A stretch of 64,000 nt of DNA, taken from NCBI RefSeq assembly GCF_005765165.1, contig NZ_VCIW01000010.1:62001-126000 (forward strand), written 5' to 3'. The notes below the pieces were generated by a model. It was not told the DNA's origin. It ran no database searches and worked only from the letters and a program-made list of their open reading frames with translations. The stretch comes from Paenibacillus antri (GTDB lineage: Bacteria; Bacillota; Bacilli; Paenibacillales; YIM-B00363). The position numbers and the translations under genes are program-made. Shown piece after piece: positions 39,613 through 48,599 of the stretch (position 1 is its first letter; each line of letters opens with the position of its first letter).

Positions 39613-40794
39613 ATGAACATGTTGAAATTGTGGAAAACGAAATGGAGCCTGGCGGCGTTGACCGCGGCGATGGCGTTGACGTCGGCGGCGCCGGCTTCCG
39701 CGGCGACCGCGCCGGGTCCGCTGGCGATCGTGGTCGACGGGCAGCCGCTCGCGTATAGTTCGTCGCAGCCGTTGATCGAGGACGGCACGACGTGGGCGCC
39801 GCTTGATGCGACGCTCGAGGCGCTGGACATCGGCTTGGAGGACGTCGGCGGGGCGGCCGGCGCGACGCGGACGGTCGGCGGCGAAAGCTACCTTCCGCTG
39901 AGGCTCGCCGGCGAAGCGGGCGGCTACGTCGTCGAGTGGGACGAGGCGACTCGCACCGTGACGCTCATTTCGAAGCGGCAGTCGGGCGCTCTTGGGTTCC
40001 TGTGGAGAGTCGATCATGACGGAGACTCGGTGTATTTGGTCGGCTCCATGCATATCGCGGACGAGAGCTTCTACCCGCTGCCCTCTGCGTACGAGGAGGC
40101 ATTCCAGGATGCGGAGTACCTGGGGGTAGAGGTGGACGTTAGTCAAGGGGCGACGCCGGAGGTGCAGCAGCTCGTCATGAGTCTCGGGATGTATCAAGAC
40201 GGAACGACGTTGCAAGATCGCATTCCGGAGGAGCTCTACGGAAGCATCGGCGAAATCTTGGCCGAGAACGGCTTGGAAGCCAACGCCATGGATGCGTTCA
40301 AACCATGGATGGCCGAGATGACGCTCGCGTCGCTGAAGTCCATGCAAGCCGGGTTCCAAGGCGAGGTCGGGATCGATATGTATTTCTTGCAGAAGGCTAT
40401 CGAACGGCAGCTCCCGATTCTCGAGCTTGAATCCTACGAATCGCAATTGCAGATGTTCGACGGTTTCTCTGAGGAACTACAACGCACGAACTTGAAGAAT
40501 ACGGTCGAGAGCTTCGAGCTCGTCGACGAATCGGTCTCTCAGATGGCGGAGATGTGGAAGAACGGCGACGAGGCCGCGCTGCTGGAACTCACCGAGGCGA
40601 TGGCCACGGACGAGGAGTACAGGAAGGCGATGCTGACGGACCGAAACATCGGCATGGCCGATAAGATCGCGGAGTACTTGGAAAATCCGGAAGAGGCGGA
40701 CTATCTCGTCGTCCTAGGCGCCGCGCACTTCCTCGGCGAAGACGGCATCGTCAAGCTGTTGGAGGACAAAGGGTACGTCGTGACGCGCCAGTAA
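39613..40794 (+). CDS. Secreted TraB/GumN-family protein with copper-amine-oxidase-like N-domain
   Basis: A 393-residue protein. A signal peptide (cut after ~ASAAT) precedes a ~75-residue stretch resembling the copper amine oxidase N-terminal domain of Paenibacillus secreted proteins (IVVDGQPLAYSSSQPLIEDGTTWAPLDATLE). The TraB/GumN/Tiki-like domain occupies ~125-393, with the metal-dependent-protease-type motifs LVGSMHIAD and, at the end, VVLGAAHFLGEDGIVKLLEDKGY. The family includes putative metallohydrolases. ATG 39613 and ATG 39619 both fit the AGAGGAG at 39602-39608. Confidence 0.82.
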   Translation: MNMLKLWKTKWSLAALTAAMALTSAAPASAATAPGPLAIVVDGQPLAYSSSQPLIEDGTTWAPLDATLEALDIGLEDVGGAAGATRTVGGESYLPLRLAGEAGGYVVEWDEATRTVTLISKRQSGALGFLWRVDHDGDSVYLVGSMHIADESFYPLPSAYEEAFQDAEYLGVEVDVSQGATPEVQQLVMSLGMYQDGTTLQDRIPEELYGSIGEILAENGLEANAMDAFKPWMAEMTLASLKSMQAGFQGEVGIDMYFLQKAIERQLPILELESYESQLQMFDGFSEELQRTNLKNTVESFELVDESVSQMAEMWKNGDEAALLELTEAMATDEEYRKAMLTDRNIGMADKIAEYLENPEEADYLVVLGAAHFLGEDGIVKLLEDKGYVVTRQ

Positions 40795-40848
40795 GGCGGC
40801 GGCAAGCTTCGGATTAATGTGGGCGAAACGATCCATGGGGGAAGCGAG

Positions 40849-41115
40849 ATGCGGAGAGTTCAGTTTTTTTATAAACAATTTTTTAGAGAACCTATGTGGT
40901 TCAGAATGCTTATCGGGCTTTCCCTGCTGGCGTCGATCGTATTCAGCAGCTCCGCCTTCCCGCTCGGAGGATATGCGGCTAGCGTATCGAAGCTGGCCGC
41001 GGCCGTCTTCTTCGGCGCCATCGGATTCAACATGCGGCGAAACCGGCGAATCTCCATTCTGTTTTTTGCGATCGTAGCCTTGTGCTTATACTTATCCTGG
41101 GACGTCTTACCTTGA
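40849..41115 (+). CDS. Small integral membrane protein
   Basis: An 88-residue protein with three predicted helices (WFRMLIGLSLLASIVFS, YAASVSKLAAAVFFGAIGF, ISILFFAIVALCLYL) and a basic N-terminus. No family recognised. ATG 40849 is preferred because GGGGGAAGCGAG is 5' of it; an upstream in-frame ATG at 40819 lacks such a site. A hairpin terminator follows. Confidence 0.6.
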   Translation: MRRVQFFYKQFFREPMWFRMLIGLSLLASIVFSSSAFPLGGYAASVSKLAAAVFFGAIGFNMRRNRRISILFFAIVALCLYLSWDVLP

Positions 41116-41135
41116 TAGTCTTCCCTCGGAATAAC

Positions 41136-41164
41136 GCCTCGACTCATTGGAGTCGGGGCTTTTG
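41136..41164 (+). terminator. Hairpin terminator, copy 1 of a repeated element
   Basis: The 24-nt hairpin at 41136-41159 (GCCTCGACTC / GAGTCGGGGC, loop ATTG) is followed by TTTTG. The identical 24 nt occur at 49552-49575. The remainder of the 323-bp gap 41116-41438 shows no gene; only weak AT-rich -10-like sequences near 41300. Confidence 0.75.
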
Positions 41165-41438
41165 TATGTACGCACAGCATGAACGTTTCCCCGTTGGACG
41201 AGAGCAAGGGGGCCATCGTGAGATTTTTTCAGTGCCGGGACAATGAAGTTAAGAGAGGATAATGAAGTCGAAAATGAACAAGTTCCATCATTTTCCGCTA
41301 ATGATACCATAAAAGTGCCCGCTTATTGCGGGATCGAGGCATATCCGAGGAGAGGAGGGCGACTGCGGGAAGACGTTGACTCGCGCCGCAAAACAAGTAA
41401 ACCGATTGTACTTTCATACGGGAAGGGAGAGGGAAGTT

Positions 41439-44000
41439 ATGCGAATCACCGTGAAATGGGTCCAAATTTTGCTGTGCATACTGCTGTTTATACCGCTGGC
41501 TAATGTCAAACCGATGCAATCGAAGGCGCAAGCGGCCGCGGCTTCGATTACCGTCGACCAGGCAACGATCGTCAACCCGGATTTCCTCGGGATCGGCGCC
41601 GAGTACGATCCGTTCGCGCTTATGGGAGAAAGCTTGGGGGACGGGTTCAACGACAACTGGTGGGAGTTGGAGAAGCACCGAATCGCCAAGCTGAAGCCCG
41701 ATATCGTACGCGTGTGGTATCAGATGGACTGGATGGAGCCCGCGAACGATAACGGCGATCCCGCCGTCATCGACTGGGCGGGCATGCAGACGAACAGCGC
41801 CAAGATGCAGGCCGTATACGAAGTGCTGGACTACCTGAAGTCGCAGCATATCGATGTGATGCTGATCGCGGGTCTGGCCATGACGGAGGACAATCAGAGC
41901 TGGATCGGGTTTCCGGGACTGCCGCGACCGGAGCTCAGCGCGCCGACGGATCTGGCGGAGTGGGGCGAGTGGGTTTCGGCTACGCTGCAGCATCTGATCA
42001 ACGCTAAGGGCTACGACAACATCAAGTATGTAATGTCCTACAACGAGCCCAACCTCGCAAGCTTCGCGACGCCCGCGAACGTAAGCAAGCCTATTTATTA
42101 CAGGGATATGTACCAAGCGATTCACGACAGACTCGTATCCGACGGGATTCGCTCGCAGGTTCGACTCATCGGGCCCGATGAGTCCGGCGCGGCGAACTGG
42201 ACCCAGTACGCAGTCCAACAAATGAACGGCGTGCTCGATATTTATGACGGACATGCTTACGGACAGGACTACGCGACGCTGCCGAACTGGCTGTCCGATC
42301 GTCTGAATTTCGTAGACCCGACCGGGAAGCCGTTCATGATTACGGAATTTGCAGCCATCGGGAGTCCTGACAGCCGCAAGACGTACCAATACGGCGTCAG
42401 CGTGGCGGACCTGATGGTGTCCGGGATTCGGAACAACGCTTCCGCACTCCTATACTGGCGATTCGCGGACCAACGTTTGCCGGAGCCGCTCGATTTTCTG
42501 GACAATAACGCCTACGGGTTGTACCGCTGGATGCCGATCACGGCAACGCCGAACCCGTCTTATTACGCATTCGGCCTATTCTCGCGTTTCATCGAGGCGC
42601 ACTCCGAAGTGCTGTCCGCGCAATCCGCCGATCCGGATCTTCATGTCGCCGCAGCGCGCTTGCCCGACGGGAACTATTCCGTGTTTGTCGTGAACAGCAG
42701 CATGACCGAAGACAAGAATGTGACGATCGACTTTACGGCCGCGATCGACAAGACGGTGCAGCGCCATCTCTATTTCGAAGGGCTGAAGCCTTCGGCGAAC
42801 GCCAACACGATCCCCGCCGATAAGCAGTGGACGCAGGTGGCGAGCCAGTTCAACGACGATCTGCTTCCCGCCAACAGCGTCGCCGTGTATACAACGGTAC
42901 CGGACGAGACGCAGATCGAAATTATGTCTGCCGATCAGTCGGTGACTTGGGGAGAAACCGTTAAATTCAAGGCCGACGTTCTGAACGGGATCGGCGGCGT
43001 TCATTGGTCGGTGCTAGGCGGTCCGGAATACGGTACGATCAGCAATGGAGGCGTCTATCGCGCTCCATCGGCGATGCCCCCGATGCGGCAGGCGATCATT
43101 AAGGCAACCAGCAATGTGGATCCCAATGTGTTCAGTTATGCCGTAGTTCGTTTCGAGGCGGCGGGTTTGACCGCATCGGGCGAAGAGGACGAGATCGTGC
43201 TGAACTGGCTGCCTGCCGCGGGCGCGACGGGCTATACCGTCAAACGGAGCACGACCGCGGGCGGTCCTTACACGGCGATCGCCGACGACTTGACCGGAAC
43301 GACCTATACGGACGTCAACGTGAATGCTTCCGCCCGCTATTATTATGTCGTCTCCGCCAAGAACGCCATCGGCGAAATCGGCGATTCCCGCGAGGCGTTC
43401 GCAAGTCCGCTGTCGACATCCATGCAGGACGATTTCTCAGGCAATGCGGTGGACACGGGCAAATGGACGGTGATCAATCAGGGCCTTCGTTCCACGTCGG
43501 CCTCCACGCTTACGGCTTCCGTAGCTGACGGCAAGTTAATACTCTCGGGAACGACCGACATCGCGGCATGGGCCGGCAAGTCGCTTCGCAGCATCCCCAC
43601 CTTCCGGGCGACTCCCGAAGCGCCGCTGACCGTGGAAGTCGATCGAGTTTCGCTTGACGGATCGGGTACCGGTTACCGCAGCGCCGTCTGGTTATATGTC
43701 GGCCCGTCGCAATATATTCATTTCGCCCAGAGCGGCGAGTTTAACAGGTGGGTATTCAACAAAGACGGAAGCGGCGATAATTTGGTATGGAACGACGGCG
43801 ACCGGGGCAATCACCGGATGAAAATGGTTCATGACGGCAGCACCGTGAAGTTTTACATCGACGACATCGAGCGCGCAAGCACGCCGGTAACCTGGAATAC
43901 CGACATCAAGATTATTCTGACAGGCGAGGCGTGTCTGGTCGGCGATACGGTGAATGCGGAATTCGATAATCTCTCAGTCTATAAAGATAGCGCGCCTTAA
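41439..44000 (+). CDS. Secreted clan-A glycoside hydrolase with Fn3 and LamG/DUF1080-like domains
   Basis: An 853-residue secreted enzyme. Signal peptide (~1-33), then a TIM-barrel (~35-320) with acid/base Glu in MSYNEPNLASF and nucleophile Glu in FMITEFAAIGSP, the spacing of clan GH-A (GH39/GH5-like). A beta-sandwich follows (~370-480, with DGNYSVFVVNSS), an Ig-like region (~490-580), a fibronectin type III domain (~585-665; GYTVKRSTTAGGPYT) and a C-terminal LamG/DUF1080-like carbohydrate-binding domain (~670-853). Likely hydrolyses a plant or microbial polysaccharide. ATG 41439 follows GGGAGAGGGAAG. Which GH family is not certain. Confidence 0.75.
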   Translation: MRITVKWVQILLCILLFIPLANVKPMQSKAQAAAASITVDQATIVNPDFLGIGAEYDPFALMGESLGDGFNDNWWELEKHRIAKLKPDIVRVWYQMDWMEPANDNGDPAVIDWAGMQTNSAKMQAVYEVLDYLKSQHIDVMLIAGLAMTEDNQSWIGFPGLPRPELSAPTDLAEWGEWVSATLQHLINAKGYDNIKYVMSYNEPNLASFATPANVSKPIYYRDMYQAIHDRLVSDGIRSQVRLIGPDESGAANWTQYAVQQMNGVLDIYDGHAYGQDYATLPNWLSDRLNFVDPTGKPFMITEFAAIGSPDSRKTYQYGVSVADLMVSGIRNNASALLYWRFADQRLPEPLDFLDNNAYGLYRWMPITATPNPSYYAFGLFSRFIEAHSEVLSAQSADPDLHVAAARLPDGNYSVFVVNSSMTEDKNVTIDFTAAIDKTVQRHLYFEGLKPSANANTIPADKQWTQVASQFNDDLLPANSVAVYTTVPDETQIEIMSADQSVTWGETVKFKADVLNGIGGVHWSVLGGPEYGTISNGGVYRAPSAMPPMRQAIIKATSNVDPNVFSYAVVRFEAAGLTASGEEDEIVLNWLPAAGATGYTVKRSTTAGGPYTAIADDLTGTTYTDVNVNASARYYYVVSAKNAIGEIGDSREAFASPLSTSMQDDFSGNAVDTGKWTVINQGLRSTSASTLTASVADGKLILSGTTDIAAWAGKSLRSIPTFRATPEAPLTVEVDRVSLDGSGTGYRSAVWLYVGPSQYIHFAQSGEFNRWVFNKDGSGDNLVWNDGDRGNHRMKMVHDGSTVKFYIDDIERASTPVTWNTDIKIILTGEACLVGDTVNAEFDNLSVYKDSAP

Positions 44001-44031
44001 CGAAGATACGGCAAAGTAACGGAAATAAGGG

Positions 44032-44063
44032 CGGGGGGACTGCTGTGGGCAGTCCTCCTTTTT
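44032..44063 (+). terminator. Intrinsic terminator
   Basis: GGGGGGACTGC and GCAGTCCTCC pair around TGTGG, followed by TTTTT. It ends the glycoside hydrolase transcript. Confidence 0.75.
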
Positions 44064-44163
44064 CGTTATGGCGACGCTTGGAAGTGGATACATCTACGCG
44101 CACATGATTGGGGAATAAATTGGAAACAATGGGGTGAGAGATGTTACATAGGGAGGATTCGCG

Positions 44164-44553
44164 ATGAACTGGAACGGTTGGACGTTAGAGCGCATCGTCA
44201 TTTTATTCGTTTCTTTAGCTTATCTGATGATGTGGGTTCAAGTGGGTTTGTTTCATTATAGACAAAACTTCCATCACAAGGCGATGTGGTCGCCGATCCT
44301 CGTATCGCCGCTGCTTTTTTGCAGTGGAATCGTACTCACATTCTACAATGCGGCTTGGACGACCAACCTATTTATTGCCATGTTAATCGTGGGGGCGATC
44401 GTCGGCCTTGTGGGCTTCTACCTCCACTGGAGAGGGGTCGGGGTGCGCGTAGGCGGGTATGCGTTACGTAACTTCCTAATAGGTCCGCCTGTCGTGCTGC
44501 CATTGATGTTTACTGCAGTATCCGGACTGGGCTTACTAGCCGTGTTTTGGTAA
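44164..44553 (+). CDS. Four-helix membrane protein of unknown function
   Basis: A 129-residue protein with four hydrophobic segments (IVILFVSLAYLMMWVQVGLF, PILVSPLLFCSGIVLTFY, NLFIAMLIVGAIVGLVGFYLHW and GPPVVLPLMFTAVSGLGLLAVFW). Conserved-looking polar marks are FHYRQNFHHKAMW and HWRGVGVRVGGYALRNFLIGPP. I recall similar small membrane proteins beside gluconate-dehydrogenase-like GMC enzymes, so it may anchor the complex or pass electrons, which is inference. GGGAGG precedes the ATG. Confidence 0.7.
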   Translation: MNWNGWTLERIVILFVSLAYLMMWVQVGLFHYRQNFHHKAMWSPILVSPLLFCSGIVLTFYNAAWTTNLFIAMLIVGAIVGLVGFYLHWRGVGVRVGGYALRNFLIGPPVVLPLMFTAVSGLGLLAVFW

Positions 44554-44565
44554 AGGAGATATTGG

Positions 44566-45199
44566 ATGAAACGGGACCTGCCTAACGCCACGCGTTATGA
44601 AGATTATAATGTTATGGATCAGCAAGAGCACTGGGACGACCATACAAGGAGCATCGTGGAGCGTCGTCTTGAGCTCGAGAGTCGCTTGCAGGTTTTCCAT
44701 CCGGAGAAAGCCGCCTGTATGCAAGCCATATGCGCCTGTATCGTAGACGATTACCGGCCGGAGATCATAGGGTTTATCGTTCAGCATATCGACCAAACCT
44801 TACACCAAACGATCGGCGAAAGCGACAGGAAGGTAAACGTCCCGGAAGCAAAACCATTGATCCTAGCCGGGCTTACGGCGGTAGAACAGACGGCCATATT
44901 GAAGCGCGGGAAAGCTTTTCCTTCGCTCGCCAAGACGGAGCAGTCGAGCATGCTGAAAGAAAGAAGGTCGCGCGGAACCGGCCGTTATATGGGAAGGTGT
45001 GCCGCAAAAACCGCTCTTCGCGAAGTGGTTAACCATGACGCTCGAAGCCTATTATTCCCATCCTGCCGTATGGTCCGAGATCGGCTATGGCGGTCCGGCG
45101 TACCCGAGAGGGTACGTTCGAACCCAACTGGGGCAGCTTGATCCGTGGGAGGCTCATACGAAGCAGCCGGAAGGAGGGAAAGGGAATGCTTCAACGTAA
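44566..45199 (+). pseudogene. Gluconate 2-dehydrogenase subunit 3-like gene with a frameshift
   Basis: The first reading frame (from ATG 44566) gives a helical domain through KRGKAFPSLAKTEQSSMLKE at ~44957, then continues as nonsense to a stop at 45141. The next frame (+1) picks up at ~44957 with KKEGRAEPAVIWEGVPQKPLFAKW and continues through LEAYYSHPAVWSEIGYGGPAYPRGYVR, the conserved C-terminus of the gluconate 2-dehydrogenase subunit 3 family, to TAA at 45199. The switch falls in the A/G-rich stretch near 44955-44967. Either a real frameshift mutation or a sequencing error; no programmed-shift signal was seen. The intact subunit would be a small partner of the GMC flavoprotein encoded next. 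Confidence 0.8.
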
Positions 45200-46760
45200 G
45201 TACGGAGACGAGGAAGCGGATGTCGTGATCGTCGGCGCCGGGACTGCCGGCGGCATCCTCTCGAAAGAATTGGCCGAAGCCGGAATGAAGGTCGTTCTTT
45301 TAGAAGCAGGGCCGTTATACGATCCTCAGGATGACTTTGCGAGCGACGAGTTGGCAATGACCAGACTGGGGTGGCAGGAAACAAGAATCGTAGACGGGAA
45401 AGACCCGCTCCAAATGGGTCATAACAACTCCGGCCGCGGCGTAGGCGGGGGAAGCTTGCATTGGACAGGGGTCGCGCTTCGGTTTCATGACGCAGATTTC
45501 AATGCCCGCACGCTGGATGGAGTCGCGGACAATTGGCCGATCAATTATTGGGACTTGGAGCCGTATTACGATCGAATCGAGAAGGAAATCGCTGTATCCG
45601 GACCCAAGTATTTTCCGTGGGGGAACTTTCATGGGCCTTACCCATATCCGGAGAGGGAACCGTTAAGTCCGAATGCGTACATGTTCCGAAACGGCTGCGA
45701 TAAATTAGGCATCCGGAGCGTAGTCTCGCCGTTGGCGATTTTATCCGCCCCGTTCGAAGGACGTCCTCCGTGCATCAATCGGGGGTTCTGCAATCAAGGG
45801 TGCATGCCGAATTCGAAATACAGCTCATTGATCGTCCATATCCCTAAGGCGTTAAAGGCCGGCTTAGAGCTGCTTCCGGATTGTATGGTAACCGGCATCG
45901 ATATGGGTAAGGACGGCAGAGCGCAAGGGGTAACCTTCTTACATAAGGGAAAGACATACCGTCAACGGGCCAAGCTTGTGATCTTGTCGGCCTTCGTTGT
46001 GGAAACGCCCAGACTGTTACTTAATTCGGCTACGCCTCAATTTCCTGACGGATTGGCCAACAGCAGCGGTTGGGTAGGAAAAGCGGTAATGACGCACAGC
46101 AGTTACGACGTGTATGGTCGATTCGATCACGAAATCCGCTTGTACAAAGGTACGCCTGTCCTAGCCACTACGCAAGACTTCTACCGGACGGATCCCGGGC
46201 AAGATTTCGTCAGGGGTTATACACTGCATGCTCATGGCTCGCGCCCCGTCTCTTTCGCCAAAGCGATTTCCCAACACCAAGGAGGAACGTTGTGGGGAGA
46301 GGAGCTTCGCAGGACGATGCTGGATTATAATCACTATGGCCGGGTCACGATGGTCGGAGAGGTGCTTCCAAACCCAGATAATCATGTCGCGTTAACGGAT
46401 GAAAAGGATGAATACGGCTTGCCGAGAGCGAAGGTAACCTTCAGCTATGGCGATAACGACAAGAAGCTCATTGATCATGCGGTTGGGAAAATGAAGTCCA
46501 TCATTGAAGCCGAGGGAGGAGTGCCGGAATTCGTCGTATCCGACTCCGCTCACCTCATGGGGGGATGTAGAATGGGGGAGGACCCGGACACTTCGGTCGT
46601 CAATTCTTATGGACAAACGCACGACATTCCGAACCTATTCGTATGCGATGCGAGCATCTTCGTCACGTCGGGCGGCGGGAACCCTACGGAAACGGTAATG
46701 GCGCTTGCATTACGGACGGCTGACCATATCAAGGAAAAAGCGGGCAAGAACGAACTGTAG
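45186..46760 (+). CDS. GMC-family FAD oxidoreductase (gluconate 2-dehydrogenase large-subunit type)
   Basis: A 524-residue flavoprotein that oxidises a sugar or alcohol. Residues ~10-45 hold the FAD dinucleotide motif VIVGAGTAGGILSKELAEAG ending in VVLLEAG; GRGVGGGSLHWTG and, at the C-terminus, HLMGGCRMGEDP and SGGGNPTETVMALALR are GMC signatures with the active-site His. Its ATG (after AAGGAGGG) overlaps the end of the small-subunit gene by 14 bp. No cytochrome c subunit gene follows, so the electron acceptor is unclear. Confidence 0.88.
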   Translation: MLQRKYGDEEADVVIVGAGTAGGILSKELAEAGMKVVLLEAGPLYDPQDDFASDELAMTRLGWQETRIVDGKDPLQMGHNNSGRGVGGGSLHWTGVALRFHDADFNARTLDGVADNWPINYWDLEPYYDRIEKEIAVSGPKYFPWGNFHGPYPYPEREPLSPNAYMFRNGCDKLGIRSVVSPLAILSAPFEGRPPCINRGFCNQGCMPNSKYSSLIVHIPKALKAGLELLPDCMVTGIDMGKDGRAQGVTFLHKGKTYRQRAKLVILSAFVVETPRLLLNSATPQFPDGLANSSGWVGKAVMTHSSYDVYGRFDHEIRLYKGTPVLATTQDFYRTDPGQDFVRGYTLHAHGSRPVSFAKAISQHQGGTLWGEELRRTMLDYNHYGRVTMVGEVLPNPDNHVALTDEKDEYGLPRAKVTFSYGDNDKKLIDHAVGKMKSIIEAEGGVPEFVVSDSAHLMGGCRMGEDPDTSVVNSYGQTHDIPNLFVCDASIFVTSGGGNPTETVMALALRTADHIKEKAGKNEL

Positions 46761-46785
46761 CGGTGCCGAAGACGATCATTCCGAT

Positions 46786-46826
46786 AAAAGGGCAGAACCG
46801 AGCGAGTTGCGTCGGACCGCCCTTTT
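46786..46826. terminator. Bidirectional terminator between convergent genes
   Basis: AAAAGGGC (46786-46793) pairs with GCCCTTTT (46819-46826), placed between the GMC gene and the minus-strand regulator. Confidence 0.7.
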
Positions 46827-46830
46827 CTAT

Positions 46831-47382
46831 TTAGAGAAGATCGCGTGCGCTTTCGTCCTCGGTGTAGATGGATATGAGCACGACGGCCGTATCCTCGCCG
46901 ATGTTCCGGACCAAGTGGGGGGTGCACGCGTTCCAGCTGAACGAATCGCCTTCTTCGAATTCCGCCGCGTCTTCGCCTTGTTCCGCGTAGATTCTTCCCT
47001 TCATCACGACATGGACCTCCTCGCCCTCATGCGCATGCGGCTCGTCTCCCGTCGAAGTCCCGGGAGGGAACTCGACCAGCATCATGCGAACGTTCTTCGT
47101 CGAGCCCAAGTGTTCCACTTTTAATTGCTCGGAACCGCTGGTCGTCATTCTACGTTCCTCTTTTCGCACAATCCTCATGCGGTCCTCTTTCTTCAACAGC
47201 AAATAAGCCAAAGGCACTTTCAACGCCTTGGCGATGCTCTCCAGCGTCGCGATCGAGGGAGAGGTTTTGTTGTTTTCCATCTGGCTCATAAAGCCTTGGG
47301 ACAAGCCGGTTTCTTCGCATATTTGGGCGATGGTGATATTTTTTCGCTTTCGGATCGCGCGTATGGTAGAGCCGATATCCAT
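46831..47382 (-). CDS. XRE-family regulator with C-terminal cupin domain
   Basis: A 183-residue transcription factor. Residues ~1-65 are an HTH_3 domain (IGSTIRAIRKRKNITIAQICEETGLSQGFMSQMEN), and ~100-180 a cupin with HAHEGEEVHVVMKGRIYAEQGE and SWNACTPHLVRN, whose His/Glu residues may bind metal or ligand. ATG 47382 has AACGAGGTG upstream; the longer frame to 47427 is not supported. It is divergent from the DoxX-esterase-dioxygenase operon 145 bp away and is the likely regulator of it. Confidence 0.9.
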   Translation of the reverse strand: MDIGSTIRAIRKRKNITIAQICEETGLSQGFMSQMENNKTSPSIATLESIAKALKVPLAYLLLKKEDRMRIVRKEERRMTTSGSEQLKVEHLGSTKNVRMMLVEFPPGTSTGDEPHAHEGEEVHVVMKGRIYAEQGEDAAEFEEGDSFSWNACTPHLVRNIGEDTAVVLISIYTEDESARDLL

Positions 47383-47443
47383 CCGATTACACCTCGTTAA
47401 CATTTGTAATACAGAACATAATTTCATATTAGCAATTTTTCTA

Positions 47444-47472
47444 TTGACATGCTAGCACGATCCATTGTAAAT
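47444..47472 (+). promoter_or_regulatory. Promoter of the DoxX operon
   Basis: TTGACA at 47444-47449, 17-bp spacer, and a weak GTAAAT at 47467-47472. The AT-rich region around it probably holds the XRE-cupin operator, which I could not define. Confidence 0.5.
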
Positions 47473-47527
47473 TACCCATATGAAATATAAATTATTATAA
47501 CTAATAACCAACGAAGGAGAGAATAAG

Positions 47528-47935
47528 ATGACAAAGACGGCAGTCGTTTCGGTAATGATGCGTGTGGCGATGGGGATTATCTTTTTATTTCACGGGGTAG
47601 CGAAGTTTCAAATGGGCTTAGGCAACGTTGACGCATGGTTCAGTTCGATCGGGATTCCGGGATTTTTAGCTTACTTCGTGGCGGCGCTCGAGCTTGCGGG
47701 CGGCATCCTGTTGATCATCGGTTTGTTTACTCGTTATGTATCGGCTTTGTTCGTCGTCATGCTGATCGGCGCGATTGTAACGACGAAGCTTTCGTTGGGA
47801 CTTCTTGGCGACGGTCAAATGGCGGGTTACGAACTGGATCTCGGTTTTATTTTGGTTTCGCTGTACCTTGCGGTCGCAACGGAGTCGTCGTCGCTCTCGA
47901 TGGACCGTCTTATTATGAACAAGCGTACCGCATAA
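47528..47935 (+). CDS. DoxX-family membrane protein (MhqP-like)
   Basis: A 135-residue four-helix membrane protein with the DoxX signatures RVAMGIIFLFHGVAKFQMG and YFVAALELAGGILLIIGLFTR. B. subtilis MhqP, a DoxX protein, is made under quinone stress with an extradiol dioxygenase, and the gene order here is similar. AAGGAGAG precedes the ATG. First of three closely packed genes. Confidence 0.87.
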   Translation: MTKTAVVSVMMRVAMGIIFLFHGVAKFQMGLGNVDAWFSSIGIPGFLAYFVAALELAGGILLIIGLFTRYVSALFVVMLIGAIVTTKLSLGLLGDGQMAGYELDLGFILVSLYLAVATESSSLSMDRLIMNKRTA

Positions 47936-47957
47936 CTTACCGGGAAGGATGATGAGC

Positions 47958-48599
47958 ATGAACTCGGTTTACGAATATGACGTACACTTGCCGGCCAAGA
48001 TGGACCCGGAGAAGAGATATCCGGTCGTGTTTACGCTGCATGGCAAAGGCTCCAACGAAAGAAACATGTTCGGCTTCGTCGCTCCTTTAGCCGATAATTT
48101 CATCATCATAGGCATTCGCGGAAATCTGCCGCTCGGCGCGGGGTATCAGTATTACGATTTGAAAAGCCTGGGCAATCCCGTTCGGGAAATGTTCGACGAA
48201 GCGGTAAAACAGCTCGAAGCTTTCATCCAGTACGCGACGGATCGGTATCCGATCGACCCGGACCGACGTTACTTGCTCGGTTTCAGCCAAGGCGCGATTC
48301 TATCCATGACGCTTGCGCTTACGATGGGGGATCGGCTCAAAGGAATCGTTGCGCTGAACGGGTATGTTCCTGATTTCGTGAAGGCGGAGTATCCGCTGCG
48401 CAGCGTCGGCGACGTCTCCGTATTTGTTTCGCACGGGGAGTACGATTCCGTATTCCCGGTTCGGATCGGCCACGAGACGGCGGCATACTTTAAGGAGCTT
48501 ACGCCGCGGCTGACGTTCCGGTTGTACCCGACCGACCATGGCGTGTCGGAAGAAAATCAGTTCGATGTATTACAATGGCTTAAGGAAGATGCGAAATGA
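47958..48599 (+). CDS. Alpha/beta hydrolase, carboxylesterase/MhqD type
   Basis: A 213-residue serine hydrolase of the phospholipase/carboxylesterase (YtpA/MhqD) group. VVFTLHGKGSNERNMFG is the oxyanion region; nucleophile Ser is in YLLGFSQGAILS, Asp in SHGEYDSVFPV and His in YPTDHGVSEEN. ATG 47958 is chosen because the GGAAGG at 47943-47948 is too close to the ATGs at 47949 and 47952. It ends in an ATGA overlap with the next gene. Confidence 0.88.
   Translation: MNSVYEYDVHLPAKMDPEKRYPVVFTLHGKGSNERNMFGFVAPLADNFIIIGIRGNLPLGAGYQYYDLKSLGNPVREMFDEAVKQLEAFIQYATDRYPIDPDRRYLLGFSQGAILSMTLALTMGDRLKGIVALNGYVPDFVKAEYPLRSVGDVSVFVSHGEYDSVFPVRIGHETAAYFKELTPRLTFRLYPTDHGVSEENQFDVLQWLKEDAK

Noticed and set aside
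44999-45199. Separate small gene starting at GTG 44999
   Set aside because: It is the C-terminal half of the subunit 3 family; homology continues upstream in the same frame to ~44957, so it is part of one frameshifted gene.
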